Below are positions 45,241 through 55,160 of a DNA stretch of 64,000 nt, in pieces (within the stretch, counting starts at the first letter, position 1; every line of letters starts with the position of its first letter). Both the position numbers and the translations under genes were made by a program. Source of the stretch: Ryuthela nishihirai (lineage: Eukaryota; Arthropoda; Arachnida; Araneae; Heptathelidae); contig JAWZYU010000013.1 of assembly GCA_038380435.1 (NCBI GenBank), forward strand, positions 64,684,446-64,748,445. The letters are read 5' to 3'. The notes under the pieces are model-generated. The model searched no databases. It saw only the letters and a list, made by a program, of their open reading frames with translations, and was not told the DNA's origin.

Positions 45241-45278
45241 ACTTTAGTTTGATGTAAAAATTTAATTACATCATGACA

Positions 45279-46340
45279 TTATGTTAAAGTATATTGAGTT
45301 GATGGAAAATATGGACTAAAAAAATCAAATAGTGCTCTTTCTAAGGTATAAGCAGGGGCCTTACATTTATTTATTAAAGGTCTGAATGGACGATTTTCCT
45401 TGTGTAATTTAATTTTTACAAACATCTGCGGGATATCAGGGTATATTGGTGGTTTACATGCTTTAGTTATACTTTGAGGTAAGTGTGGATCATTTTTTAA
45501 GTCCACTAATCTTTTTACTGTTCTAGCTATTGGATTCTTTTTATTATAGATTGACATTTTGATTTTTGTAATAATTGAGTTATCTTTACATCATATAACG
45601 TTTTTATTTATTATTACTATTTGTTCTGTTTCATCAGGTTTTATTTCAGGACTATTTTTTAAATCTTTTAATATTTTTGTTTCTTTTAATATATTTAGTT
45701 TTTCAGCTTCCAGGTTCTGTTCTTGATGTTTTATATTACGATATATTTTAAAACATTCTTATTTTTTTCTATTGTGATTATTTTTTAAATAGTTTATTCT
45801 ATTTGTGGTAGCAATTCTGTTAATTTAGGTATTAATTTAGGATATGCATATTTTGTCCCTCTCTCTAATATTTGAACTTGTTTTTTATTCATTGCATTTT
45901 AGATAGGTTAAGAAATTTTGATTTAATATTTTGCTTATTTGTTTCCTTAATCACACTGTGTGTTATATTTTGTCTCTGATATAGATCATTTAATTTATTG
46001 TCAGGTATTTTAACTATCTTTAATGTTTCCTTCTTTATATGAATAATGTAAGCTACCTAATAATTGATTTAACTCCATATAATTAATTATAGTTTTTATT
46101 TTTAGATATTCTAAGTATTCTTTTTCTAACTTTCTAATTTCTTCTCGAGTTTTTCTAATTATTGTTAATAGCATTTTATTTTCAGCCATAGTTAATATTT
46201 TTTCTACTATTTCATCAAACATTTTCTTATTTATTTGTAAAAATTTTGGTATTAATTTACATCTTTTACATTTCATTAAAAATTTAAGTCTAGGTAATTC
46301 CGATTTCGCCCATAATTCAAATTATTATGCATTTTGATAG
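45279..46340 (-). pseudogene. Penelope-like element, N-terminal and finger regions, AT-rich
   Basis: 46276-46010 (88 aa) encodes KLIPKFLQINKK and a Lys/Glu-rich helix (REEIRKLEKEYLEYLKIK), like the N-terminal helical region of Penelope-like proteins. 45557-45279 (92 aa) encodes QMFVKIKLHKENRPFRPLIN and KAPAYTLERALFDFF, the finger motif PxFYxLPKIHKxxxPxRPI and its following SPxYxLxKxL. The intervening part is AT-rich and broken. It may be a different, more AT-rich copy than the 44908-45240 piece. Confidence 0.65.
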
Positions 46341-46572
46341 ATATTAGCTTGAATTAGCTCATTCATTGCCATGGTATTGTAATGGTGATTACGTGGAATT
46401 GAAATATAGTAAATATTCACAGTGTCTAAGTATATTTTAAAAAAACAACAACAACAAAATTCACCATATTCTTTGATTCCAAACCTAATGAATTTTATAA
46501 ATGCAGAATTTCAAAAAATGGTAAAAGGTGACAGAAAGGTAAATATATAAATAGTTTAATTTATAGAATTGT

Positions 46573-46957
46573 GGGGCAGGGGTGGCTCAGTCAGTAGCGC
46601 ACCAGGGTCGTAATCTGCAGTTCCCAGGTTCGAGTCCCAGCTGGGTCAGTGTTGAGATTTATCTCCGCAAATTTCCCCGCCCTGCCCACAGTCAGTAGGG
46701 GACACCGATGGGCTTGGAAAAGCTGCTGTCCGTCGCATGGGATGTTAAGCTGTGGCCCCGTGTGCGGGAGAGCCATACCCTGTGCACTTTAAGGAACATG
46801 CTGGATGGACTTGATGGGAGACTACCATCTGTCTCCCAACAGCTGTTCCAGTGGGTCCCATCCCTCAACCTTCTCTGAGCCTTCAGGTCCATGTGACCTG
46901 GCCATTTAGCCCATGGTGTGCAAAAAAGTGGCGCTCAGAGGTAAAACAACCCATCCC
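46573..46957 (+). repeat. SINE A, full length, plus strand
   Basis: Head GGGGTGGCTCAGTCAGTAGC and B box CCCAGGTTCGAGTCCCAGCT, central GTGCACTTTAAGGAACATGC, tail CTCAGAGGTAAAACAACCCA. Imperfect 15-bp flanking repeats (AATTTATAGAATTGT left, AATTTAATAAATTGT right) are consistent with a target duplication. Confidence 0.92.
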
Positions 46958-47162
46958 AATTTAATAAATTGTGTTGTCATTTTGAAATGGCAGAGACCGA
47001 TGCGGAGGTAGTTTTAAATTAGCATTGAGAGAATTAAAAACTCAATTTTATAAATTAATTATTATTATTTATCTGCTATACAGAAGGTGAAACATTCCAT
47101 TAGAACAACATTGTGGTTGATGCAAAAGCAGTGCAACCCATTTAAGTTGTTATTAATAATGC

Positions 47163-48360
47163 TATACACTGAAGAGCCAAAACATTATGACCAGTGTCTT
47201 TATGAAAATCAAAGCAACTGCAGGTAAACGACGGCACATATGAAGGTCATGAAATGGTATAAATAACATCTGATACTGAGCTCTATTAATCAGTGTTATT
47301 CTTGTTCTTTAGATGGGAAATGCAGCAGACTTAAGTGAGTTTGACAAAGACCAAACTGTAATGGCCAGACGACTGGGTTAGAGCATTTCCAAGGCAGCAA
47401 GACTTGTGGGGTGCTCATGGTCAGCCATGATCAGTACTTTCAAAAACTGGCCTGAGGAAAGATAACCACGAACCATTGGCAAGGTGTGGGTCAACCGCAG
47501 CTCATAGATGCTAGAGGTGATCAAAGGCTATCCCATATGGTATGAGACAACAGAAGGGATACTGTGTCACAACTCATCCATAATTTGAATGCTGGTGATG
47601 GGAGTAATGCGTCACAACACACAGTACATTGAACCTTGCTGAAAATGGGGCTGCTTAGCTGCAGGCCACTATGAGTGCCCATGCTAACCTCGGTTCACAA
47701 TCAGAAGCACCTACAATGGGCACACGAGCATCAAAACTAGACCATGAATGATTGGAAGGAGGCCATGTGGTTCAATGAATCTCGTTTCCTCTTGCACCAT
47801 GTGGACAGCCGAGTATGTGTGCATCATTTACCATGGCACCATGGGAAGAAAACAAGCTGGTGGAAGAAATGTAATGCTTTGGGTAATGTTCTGCTGGGAA
47901 ACTGGGTCCAGTCATTCATGTGCAGGAAACTATGACGTATACCACCTACCTAAACATCATTGCAGACCAGGTACATCCTTTCATGGCAATGGTATTCTTC
48001 TCTAGTAGTGCCTTCTTTCAGCAGGATAATGTGCCATACTGTCTGGATTGTTCGAGAATGGTTCGTGGAACATGAGGAAGACTTCCAGGTATTGCCCTGG
48101 CCTCCAAATTCTCCAGACATCAATCCAATTGAGCATCTGTGGTTTGCATTGGAACAGCATATCTGATATATGGTGGCTCAATCATGTAACTTACAAAAGT
48201 TAAAATATCTTCTGGTAATATGTTAGTACCAGATATTACAAGACACCTTTAGAAATCTTGTAGCATTCATGCTTTGCCTGGTAAGAGCTGTTTTGGTGGC
48301 ATGTTGAGGGCCAACATCATATTAGGCAGGTAGTCATAATGTTTTGGCTCTTCAGTGTAT
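47163..48360 (+). mobile_element. Tc1-like transposon, copy 2 of the second family, dead
   Basis: TATACACTGAAGAGCCAAAA at the left and its complement TTTTGGCTCTTCAGTGTAT at the right, followed inward by CATTATGACCA on both sides. About 1.2 kb. Transposase pieces: DLSEFDKDQTVMARRLG near 47330, NDWKEAMWFNESRFLLHHVD (47744 onward), MLWVMFCWETG, and LPWPPNSPDINPIEHLWFAL near 48090-48150 with the final Glu kept. Several frameshifts. Closely similar to the copy at 42683. Confidence 0.92.
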
Positions 48361-48684
48361 GTTCATAAGGTTGAATTTTAAATACCTCCAAAAGTTAGTT
48401 ACAAACTACTTCTTTAATCTCCTATAACACAAGAGACTTTTGGGTACATTATGCAGTTTAGCTAAGGTGTTTACAGTATTAGTTATCTTTAAACTTACTG
48501 AGCAACATTTATCCATTTTCAACCAAGTTGAAAGTGCTATTCATTATTATTATTTTTTGGACAGTTTTTTATATGGTTTTAAATACTTAAGATGTAAATT
48601 TATATTTAAACCTTTGACATTTACTTTTTATGGTGATAGATTCTAAACTCTAAAATTTGCTTGGTATACACTATTACTTATTTC
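48361..48684. other. Intronic AT-rich spacer
   Basis: No gene recognised. Confidence 0.4.
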
Positions 48685-48688
48685 ATAC

Positions 48689-49430
48689 TGTAATGCTCCA
48701 AAGAAATGAATTACTTTTAAAGTCTGGACCCTTTGATCCAATTATTTTTATGCTCTGGATAGCTGTCGGGCGCCAGGCAATAATTAACAAATTGCCAAAA
48801 AATAAAGTTTAATTAGGGTTCGAAATACCAGCGAGCGTTAATGAGTAAGAATTCAAAAATATTAAATGATTGTCAAAATTTAAAGATTAATTCTAATCAA
48901 AATAATTAATGTTGCTCAAGAGAAAAAAATTAGTCAAGACTCAAAAAGGTTTAAATAACAAAACAAATTTATTTCCAAAAATCACTCACCAAAACTTCAA
49001 TGAAGAAGATACTACATCATTTTAAACTCATTACAAACTCTTCAACAAAACTCCAACACTCAACACCAACTCCACTGACTAAACACTGTTCTCACTACAA
49101 CTCTCTCTCTCTGTGCTTACTGTGACTAACGTGTCACCAGATTATAACAAGAGGCTACAGAGCCGGCACGTGTCATGTTGTCTGCCGGGAAAGACATTTG
49201 CATAAATTGAAGAACGGTGAAAGCTATGATGCAAGAGTGGGCGTGTCCTTGTACACGCGCTTTAGCGGGTGACAATCGAAAGTTCGGAGTTGCACATGTG
49301 CAACTCCTAACTTTTGGAAACGAGTGCTGTGATGCCAAAAATGAAATAAAAATTCCGAAAAATGATAAATATAACGTAAATTAAGCAAAACTGGTTAAGG
49401 TAAAGTAAAAGTGAATGAGGGGGCATCACA
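48689..49430 (-). repeat. Solo LTR next to the CNOT6 splice donor
   Basis: 742 bases with LTR-type termini on the minus strand: TGTGATGC at the start (49430) and GCATTACA at the end (48689), 8-bp inverted ends with one mismatch. ATAC (plus strand) flanks both sides exactly (48685-48688 and 49431-49434), a 4-bp duplication of the gypsy type. Internally on the minus strand there is a TATA-like TTATAAT near 49142, a GAGAGAGAGAG tract, and AATAAA at 48968-48973 about 175 bases further on, the order expected for promoter and polyadenylation signal. No internal coding region. It is unrelated to the LTRs at 27741 and 33165. Confidence 0.85.
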
Positions 49431-49438
49431 ATACTTAC

Positions 49439-49593
49439 TTGTTTACTCTATAAAATATTGCACAACCATCCACGTGTTGTCGCTCATTTTCAGACATTGT
49501 TTTAGCTCGAGACTTAGGGGCAAATATTCCATCATAACCATCTCTCCTTAATGTAGGTAAGAAAAAATTAAAGAACTGGCCAGTCTCCACTTC
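49439..49593 (-). CDS. CNOT6: CNOT6/CNOT6L (CCR4) deadenylase, exon with catalytic Glu
   Basis: A 155-base exon on the minus strand, acceptor TTGTATAG before GAAGTGGAGAC and donor GTAAGTAT after GTAAACAA. It encodes EVETGQFFNFFLPTLRRDGY, DGIFAPKSRAKTMSENERQH and VDGCAIFYRVN. This is the EVETxQxxxxFLPxLxxxGYDGxFxPKSRAKxMSExERxHVDGCAIF block of the CCR4-type EEP nuclease; the first residue corresponds to the metal-binding Glu of the LQEVET motif (Glu240 in human CNOT6L, from memory). It starts in phase 0 and ends two bases into a Lys codon completed by the exon at 35014-35165. The whole conserved core is present, so the host gene is presumably functional. The preceding exon, ending in a DIISLQ-like segment, was not found up to 64000. 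Confidence 0.95.
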
Positions 49594-50610
49594 CTATACA
49601 AAATAGCAATGCAATATAAGATTTATTACAAAATGCAGTTCATGTTACTAATAATAATTGTTAACAATAAATAAGAAACTCATAATAATTTACAACAAAG
49701 GTGAAGTTTTGATTCTTTCAAATGATATCTTTTATAACTATGTGAAAAATCTATAATTCTGCAAATAATTATTACAAATGAAATTGATAGAAGGACTCCA
49801 TAGAAGACAAAGTGATAGAAAGGCTCCATTGTTTAGACAAAGTTTTGTCCATTATAGGGGTGTCCACTATTGGGGAAGTCTTTCAAAAACAATTATAAGT
49901 TACAACATTGTAGAAAGCTGCCCTGAAAGTTACTAAGGGGAAAACATGACTATATGTGAAGACAGTAATGTGTGGTGAAATTGTCCATTTAAAAACTAAT
50001 GTAATCTATTATATCAATGTTACAATTAATTACAATTATGATGATCATCCTGAGATCGATGTGAAAATATCAAATCTGTGAGTATATAAGGATTAGAAGC
50101 TTAAAAATAAAAAATTTTCCTTACTAATGGTGTTTACTGTTTCTTGGGTGTGCTCCTTAAATTTGTTGGCAACATGAAATATTTATTTTAACATTTCGGG
50201 TATTGATGCCATCTTGCTTTACTGATGTATTGCAGAGAAGCAATGATAAGTAAGACATAAGTACTTTTCACAAGTGGTGCTGATAGAAATAAATTTGAAG
50301 TAGTAGTATTACATCATAGGAACTGATTAAATTCTACTGTCTGAAGTTGTAAGATATCGAGAAGATGTATATATTAATTTGTGAACATCAAATATTAAAA
50401 ATAATATGTTGAGATGTTCAGGGACTGCCAACAATTTTCTCTCGAGTTGTACTGGCTACAATAAAGTACTTTTCAGAAAATGAGTAAAAACACAAAAATG
50501 CAGTGGCAATGTAAAAAATGAAAAAGCAAACTCAATACTTCAATTGGGCAACAATATCCTGTAGGATCTACCAATACAAAAGATCTGTCAACAGAATTAG
50601 ATAAATTAAA
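49594..50610. other. Probable CNOT6 upstream intron, AT-rich
   Basis: No gene recognised before the LINE ORF1 start at 50611. Confidence 0.5.
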
Positions 50611-52690
50611 ATGGCTGATGCAACAAAAGTGACTGAGATAAAGAATGATATCAGAGCGATCAGTGAAATTAAGACTTTTGTAGAATTTCATCATCATCAT
50701 CCTCAAGCAGCCATGGGCTATGGAGGTCCAACCAAATTGTGCAGTTTAATTCTCCAATCATCTGTCCTGAGCTACATCTGCTGCATCTGGCCAATGCACA
50801 CCAATTCTAACCAATTCAAACGAAAAGGTCCTCTTTGACATTCTCTGCCCACCACATCCTAGGTCTCCCCCTCTTTCTGAGGCCTTTAGGCACACTGTTC
50901 ATAACCCTATTTGCAAATCTATAATTATCCATACAGGCAACATGGCCAAATCAACAGAATCTCTCTCTGCACAATATGCTGCTTAAAGGAGTTTGCCAAC
51001 TCCTTTGCCTAACCTCATCATTACTTACAAAGTTGAACAACATAATGCCCAAGATACTGCGTAAGCATCTAGAATCAAAAGCATCTAGTTTCCTGTTATC
51101 TTGTTTACACAGGGTCCAAGTTTCACTACCATAACTAACCCCAGAAAGAACCAAACTATTATATAGTCTAATTTTAGTCTTTAGGTGTATACGCCTATTT
51201 CTCCACACTCTCCATAGATTCTTAAAAGTCCCGGCAGCAATCCCTATTCGTCTGTTAATCTCATGCTGCACATCACCAGTATCTGTTACTTAGCTCCCAA
51301 GATAATTAAACTTTGACACCTGCTCAAGACTGCAACCATTCAGATTAACTGAATCAGAGAAATTAGATGAGGTGATAAATAATATTACTGGACTTACAAA
51401 AGATATAAGTGAACTAAGGAAAAAAAAATACTGAACTAGAAGAAAATAACTTTCTATGGAAAGACAAGCAGAATGATCTAAAACAATATTCTAGGAGTCC
51501 AAATATGGAGATGTGGGCATATCAGAGATGCATGATGAAGATCTAATGAACATTGTGAATTGCTAAAAAAAATTGGAGTTGATGCTCAAGAAGAAGATAT
51601 ATTGGTGAAATAAAGTACTGATGGTAAATAAAAATAGGATTAATCTATAATTGCAAAATTTAATAATAAGGATACATATGATTGATGGTTCAATGCAAGT
51701 AAAACATTAATTATAGTATTAATTGTACAAATATTGATACAAAATTTACGAGTGTCAAAGTATATTTAAATGAACATTTGACTCCTGTATTGAAACAGTT
51801 ATCATATAAAGCAACTGATGGTAAAATATCTGGCTATAAATTCACATAGGTTAAAGAAGGTCAAATCTTCATGCATTCAAATGAAACAGCAAAGATATGG
51901 AGGATTAAAAATCACAATGATTTAAGTGATGCATTAAAGCAATAAGGCTCAGTTACTAAATGATGTTTAATGTGATACTAATAATGACTAACAGAATTGA
52001 TTTGGATAGATTAAAAATCGTTTTTTACATTTGATAAATATCTAATGTATATATAAATAATATGTTTGTTGACAAGTATATATTTTTCAAATGTAAAAGG
52101 AGTAAGCATATTAAATCTTAATATATGCAGTGTTAGGAATAAGTTTAAACAAATTGAAGCTATTATAGATGACAACAATTTAATAAATATATTAATATTA
52201 AATGGAATATGGGTTAAAGAGGATGAAAGTTTCATATAATCTGAATGGGTATAAAAAATTCTATAAATCTAGACAGTGCAACAAATCAGGAGGTATCTTA
52301 ATATATGTTAAAAATTGTATGAATATAATCATAAATGATGATATAGAGATGGAAAGAGCAGAATCATTGTGCTTGATACTAAACAATTGTAATCTTTGAA
52401 TATTAGCATTGTACCAAGTCTAATTTTTAAATACAATGACAATTCACTGAAGAACTGGACATTATAACGTTTGATAGCATTTTGATAACAGAGTTACATT
52501 TGATAATGCAGTGTTAACACATATTGTAATGTATTGATAACAAGATATAGGGAAAAGATGATATAAAAAATATATTGTTTGTGAGAGATTTAAATATTTA
52601 TTCATTTACATATAAAGAGTATGTAAATGACTATTTGTTAATGATGTCAACATATGGTTTCCAATTACGTTCGAATAAAACACCACAAAA
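50611..52690 (+). pseudogene. LINE with ORF1 and partial endonuclease, split by an RTE insertion
   Basis: ORF1 starts MADATKVTEIKNDIRAISEI (50611) and is interrupted at 50689 by a reversed RTE fragment. It resumes near 51357 with TGLTKDISELRKK, a coiled-coil stretch, then QYSRSPNMEMW, and near 51760-51910 NEHLTPVLKQLSYKATDG and GQIFMHSNETAKIWRIKN. That last part resembles the C-terminal domain shared by some LINE ORF1 proteins and baculovirus FP proteins (NExLTPxxKxL...). The second ORF begins near 52090: LNICSVRNKFKQIEAIIDDN, LILNGIWVKEDESF, GILIYVKNCMN, the start of an apurinic-type endonuclease with the catalytic E changed (TETW to NGIW). It is truncated at about 52690. Confidence 0.7.
50689..51356 (-). 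pseudogene. RTE-like LINE, 5'-truncated, inserted in the LINE ORF1
   Basis: A (TCA)n tail at 50689 with CCTCAAGCAGCCATGGGC, then the C-terminal coding part: the 106-aa frame (50951-51271) with HEINRRIGIAAGTF and YGSETWTLCKQ. Truncation point DSVNLNG near 51356, almost the same place as in the copy at 44261. Flanks AGAATTT and AGAAATT could be a decayed target duplication. Confidence 0.9.
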
Positions 52691-52719
52691 AAATTTTTAA
52701 TTTCACAATTTGAAGATTT

Positions 52720-54130
52720 CTACTGTAACCTGGTCGATAGCTTCTTCAAACAATCACTACATTTCTCCGAGTTTAAATATTTTGTTATTTTTTTGTGGCA
52801 TAGCCTTTTAATCATATTTGCCTGTTCAAATTCATAAATCTCATTATTATTATTATTATACACATATAATCGAAATATTCGAAACACAGTCAATGACACC
52901 AAAAAGAAACAAAAAATCATTGGCTGGCGGTTTGAGTTGATACAAGTTTCAGCCTGAGACCTAAGTATCAACTAGGTATCGTCGTAAGATGTATGTAGTT
53001 CCAAGTAGTGCTGTCTTTTGCAGTTTTGAGGATGTTATATCAGAAATCTGGAGCTTCTTGAGATGGTTTATAAAATTTTTTGAGATGGTGCCAAGGGCCC
53101 CGATGACAACGGGGACAACAGAAGTGTGTTTAGCCCACAGTCTAATAACTTCAATTGCTAAATCTCTATATTTAGTCATTTTTTCTTGTTCTTTATCCTC
53201 AATTTGGGCATCACCTGGAATTGCAATGTCTACTATCCACACTTTTCTATTTTCAATTACAGTTATATCTGGTGTATTATGTTCGAGATGTCGATCAGTT
53301 TGGATTCTAAAGTCCCACAGGATCTTAACTTGGCCATTTTCAACCACCTTCTCTACCTGATGTTCCCACGACTTCTCTGATACTGGCAAATTGTATTTTT
53401 TGCATAAAGACCAGTGGATCAACTTTGCACAACAACAACAACAATCACCACCACCGCCACGGAATCTATCATGCCTGTTCTTATAATCTGTTTGTGCAAT
53501 TTTGCTGCATTCACAAATAAGAAGATGAGACACAGTTTCATATTTTTTCTGACAAAGTCGACATTTTGAATTTTTAGTAATTTTCTGAATTTTAGCTTTC
53601 ATAGCATTTGTTTGTAATGCCTACTCTTGTGCAGCAAAAATCAGACCTTCAGTTTCTTTCTTTAAAGTACCCTGTTTCAGCCAAGCCCATGTCAAGTTGT
53701 TATCACTTTTCCCTTTAAATTCTTCAGATGTTGTCCATGAAGTGGCTTGTTCTTCCAGCCATTTAGTCTATTTTCGAACTGTTTTTTCTTAAATTCAGCC
53801 TTGGTTTCTGCTCTTTTTAATATGTTTTCAGTTTTAATTGTCTGCAGTAACTTTTCCTTGCTTCTGTTGATATAGTCATATAGGCTACTTTTTTCTTCTT
53901 CTACTACCTGTTGTACTTGTAGTAGTCCTTTCCTCTGATTTTCGTGGTAGATATAATCTATCAACATCACTTCTTGGATGGAGTGCATGATGCATGTTCA
54001 AAAGCTTTCGAGTTTTTTGCTCCAATGTTTCTAATTCATTTTTTGTCCAGTCAATTACTCCAGCTGGATATCTAATGACTGGAATGGTCATGTATTCCCA
54101 CCATTCAATTTGAATTTTAGTACTTTTAGT
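52720..54130 (-). pseudogene. Non-LTR retrotransposon C-terminal half with CCHC motif and restriction-like endonuclease
   Basis: 54091-53885 encodes YPAGVIDWTKNELETLEQKT and HPRSDVDRLYLPRK, the region after the reverse transcriptase. 53602-52961 (213 aa) encodes CRLCQKKYETVSHLLICECS (zinc-binding C-x2-C...H-x4-C), then HWSLCKKYNLP, VKILWDFRIQTDR, TPDITVIENRKVWIVDIAIP and GALGTISKNF. The PD...(D)IAIPGD pattern is the PD-(D/E)XK-like endonuclease of R2/R4-type LINEs. A simple-repeat expansion encoding RGGGGDCCCCC lies between the zinc motif and the nuclease. Frames are broken near 53700-53890. The reverse transcriptase catalytic region is missing. Confidence 0.75.
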
Positions 54131-55160
54131 ACTTTTCGTACTCTTTTGATGTATTCCTTCTGAGTTAGATTTTTTACTTTTGTGTGCAAGACATTATCTG
54201 ATTCTAGAATTCTGCGGCGGCGGTGATGGTTGTTGTTGTCGTTCAGTATTAATAAGATTGAAGCTAATCAAGTTTTCATCTAACAACCAAATAAGTTGAT
54301 TAAATTAATTTTTGTGACCATTGCTTTGTTGAAATGAATATATTGGAAAAACTACACAATATTTTATGGTGTAGTACATTTATTAGTAGTGATGATGTCT
54401 TTAGACAAAAGGCAAAGAGCTGTTTGCTTACATCAGGTCTTGACTTATGTGAAAAAGAATAACAGATGACTCCATAAGGCTGATAGAAAATATTTCATAT
54501 CAAAGATGGAAATATGACCTGAAATAATCTGTATTAATTACATACAGACATTTAAAATTAATTAAAATTTGTTGATAATAATCGCTTTTTACACTAAAAA
54601 TTCAACTGGTTTTGAAAACAAAATTGAATGAAGGTGTCTAAGATCAGCTTTCTAACAAAAAGTTAGGGGTTGTCTATAAGTTATATAATGCTATTTTAGC
54701 TGAATTTTAATTTCCTCCTCTCCTACATGTGATGCTTAATTGGACCCTCCTCCATGCTATGTAACACTTTTCTTTTCATAAGGGTATTCACTTTTTATAT
54801 AGTAATTTACTACATATTTAATCACCATTAAACTGTTTAAGTAACAAAATGAAGATGGGTGTAGAAAAAAAATCATCTTGAGCTGGGTGGAATCTGAATA
54901 AACAGAAAATATCCCACTGCTTCCAAAATACTTTAAATTATTGCAGGCATTTAGACCACAGAGTTATGCTATTCAACTACACCTCCTCAAAAGAAAATGA
55001 ACTAACTGAATTTAGTAAAAAATGTTTACTTTTGATTTCAAAGCACAGTATTAAAAAAAAACATTGTAATAAATATTTCTGTTCTTTTGCAGGGGAGGGA
55101 ATTTTACTTTTAACGTTGCATTTAATAAGATGTAAATAAATAAGTAAGTCACTCACATCT
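54131..55160. other. AT-rich sequence without recognised gene
   Basis: A (GCG)n(GTT)n simple-repeat cluster lies at 54211-54242, related in reverse orientation to the repeat at 53434-53466. Otherwise nothing recognised. Confidence 0.45.

Larger units (their letters stand above)
35166..49438 (-). other. CNOT6: CNOT6 intron, about 14.3 kb
   Basis: Bounded by donor GTAAGTAT (49438 downward) and acceptor TTTGCAG (to 35166) with matching codon phase 2. It contains a solo LTR, two related Tc1-like elements, RTE and Penelope-like fragments, a SINE and a TTAA-ended repeat, which together make up about half of it. Confidence 0.88.

Noticed and set aside
46573..46650. A tRNA gene with anticodon-like CGT/TCGTAA loop.
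   Set aside because: It is the head of SINE A, which occurs many times in the window with the same downstream body and target duplications.
48750..48785. TGGCGCCCGACAG on the minus strand as a primer binding site, implying a 5' LTR ending near 48790.
   Set aside because: The inverted termini TGTGATGC/GCATTACA and the exact ATAC duplication place the LTR end at 48689, so this motif is inside the LTR.
52989..53360. Plus-strand ORF of 123 aa.
   Set aside because: Antisense to the restriction-like endonuclease region of the non-LTR element, which has clear motifs.
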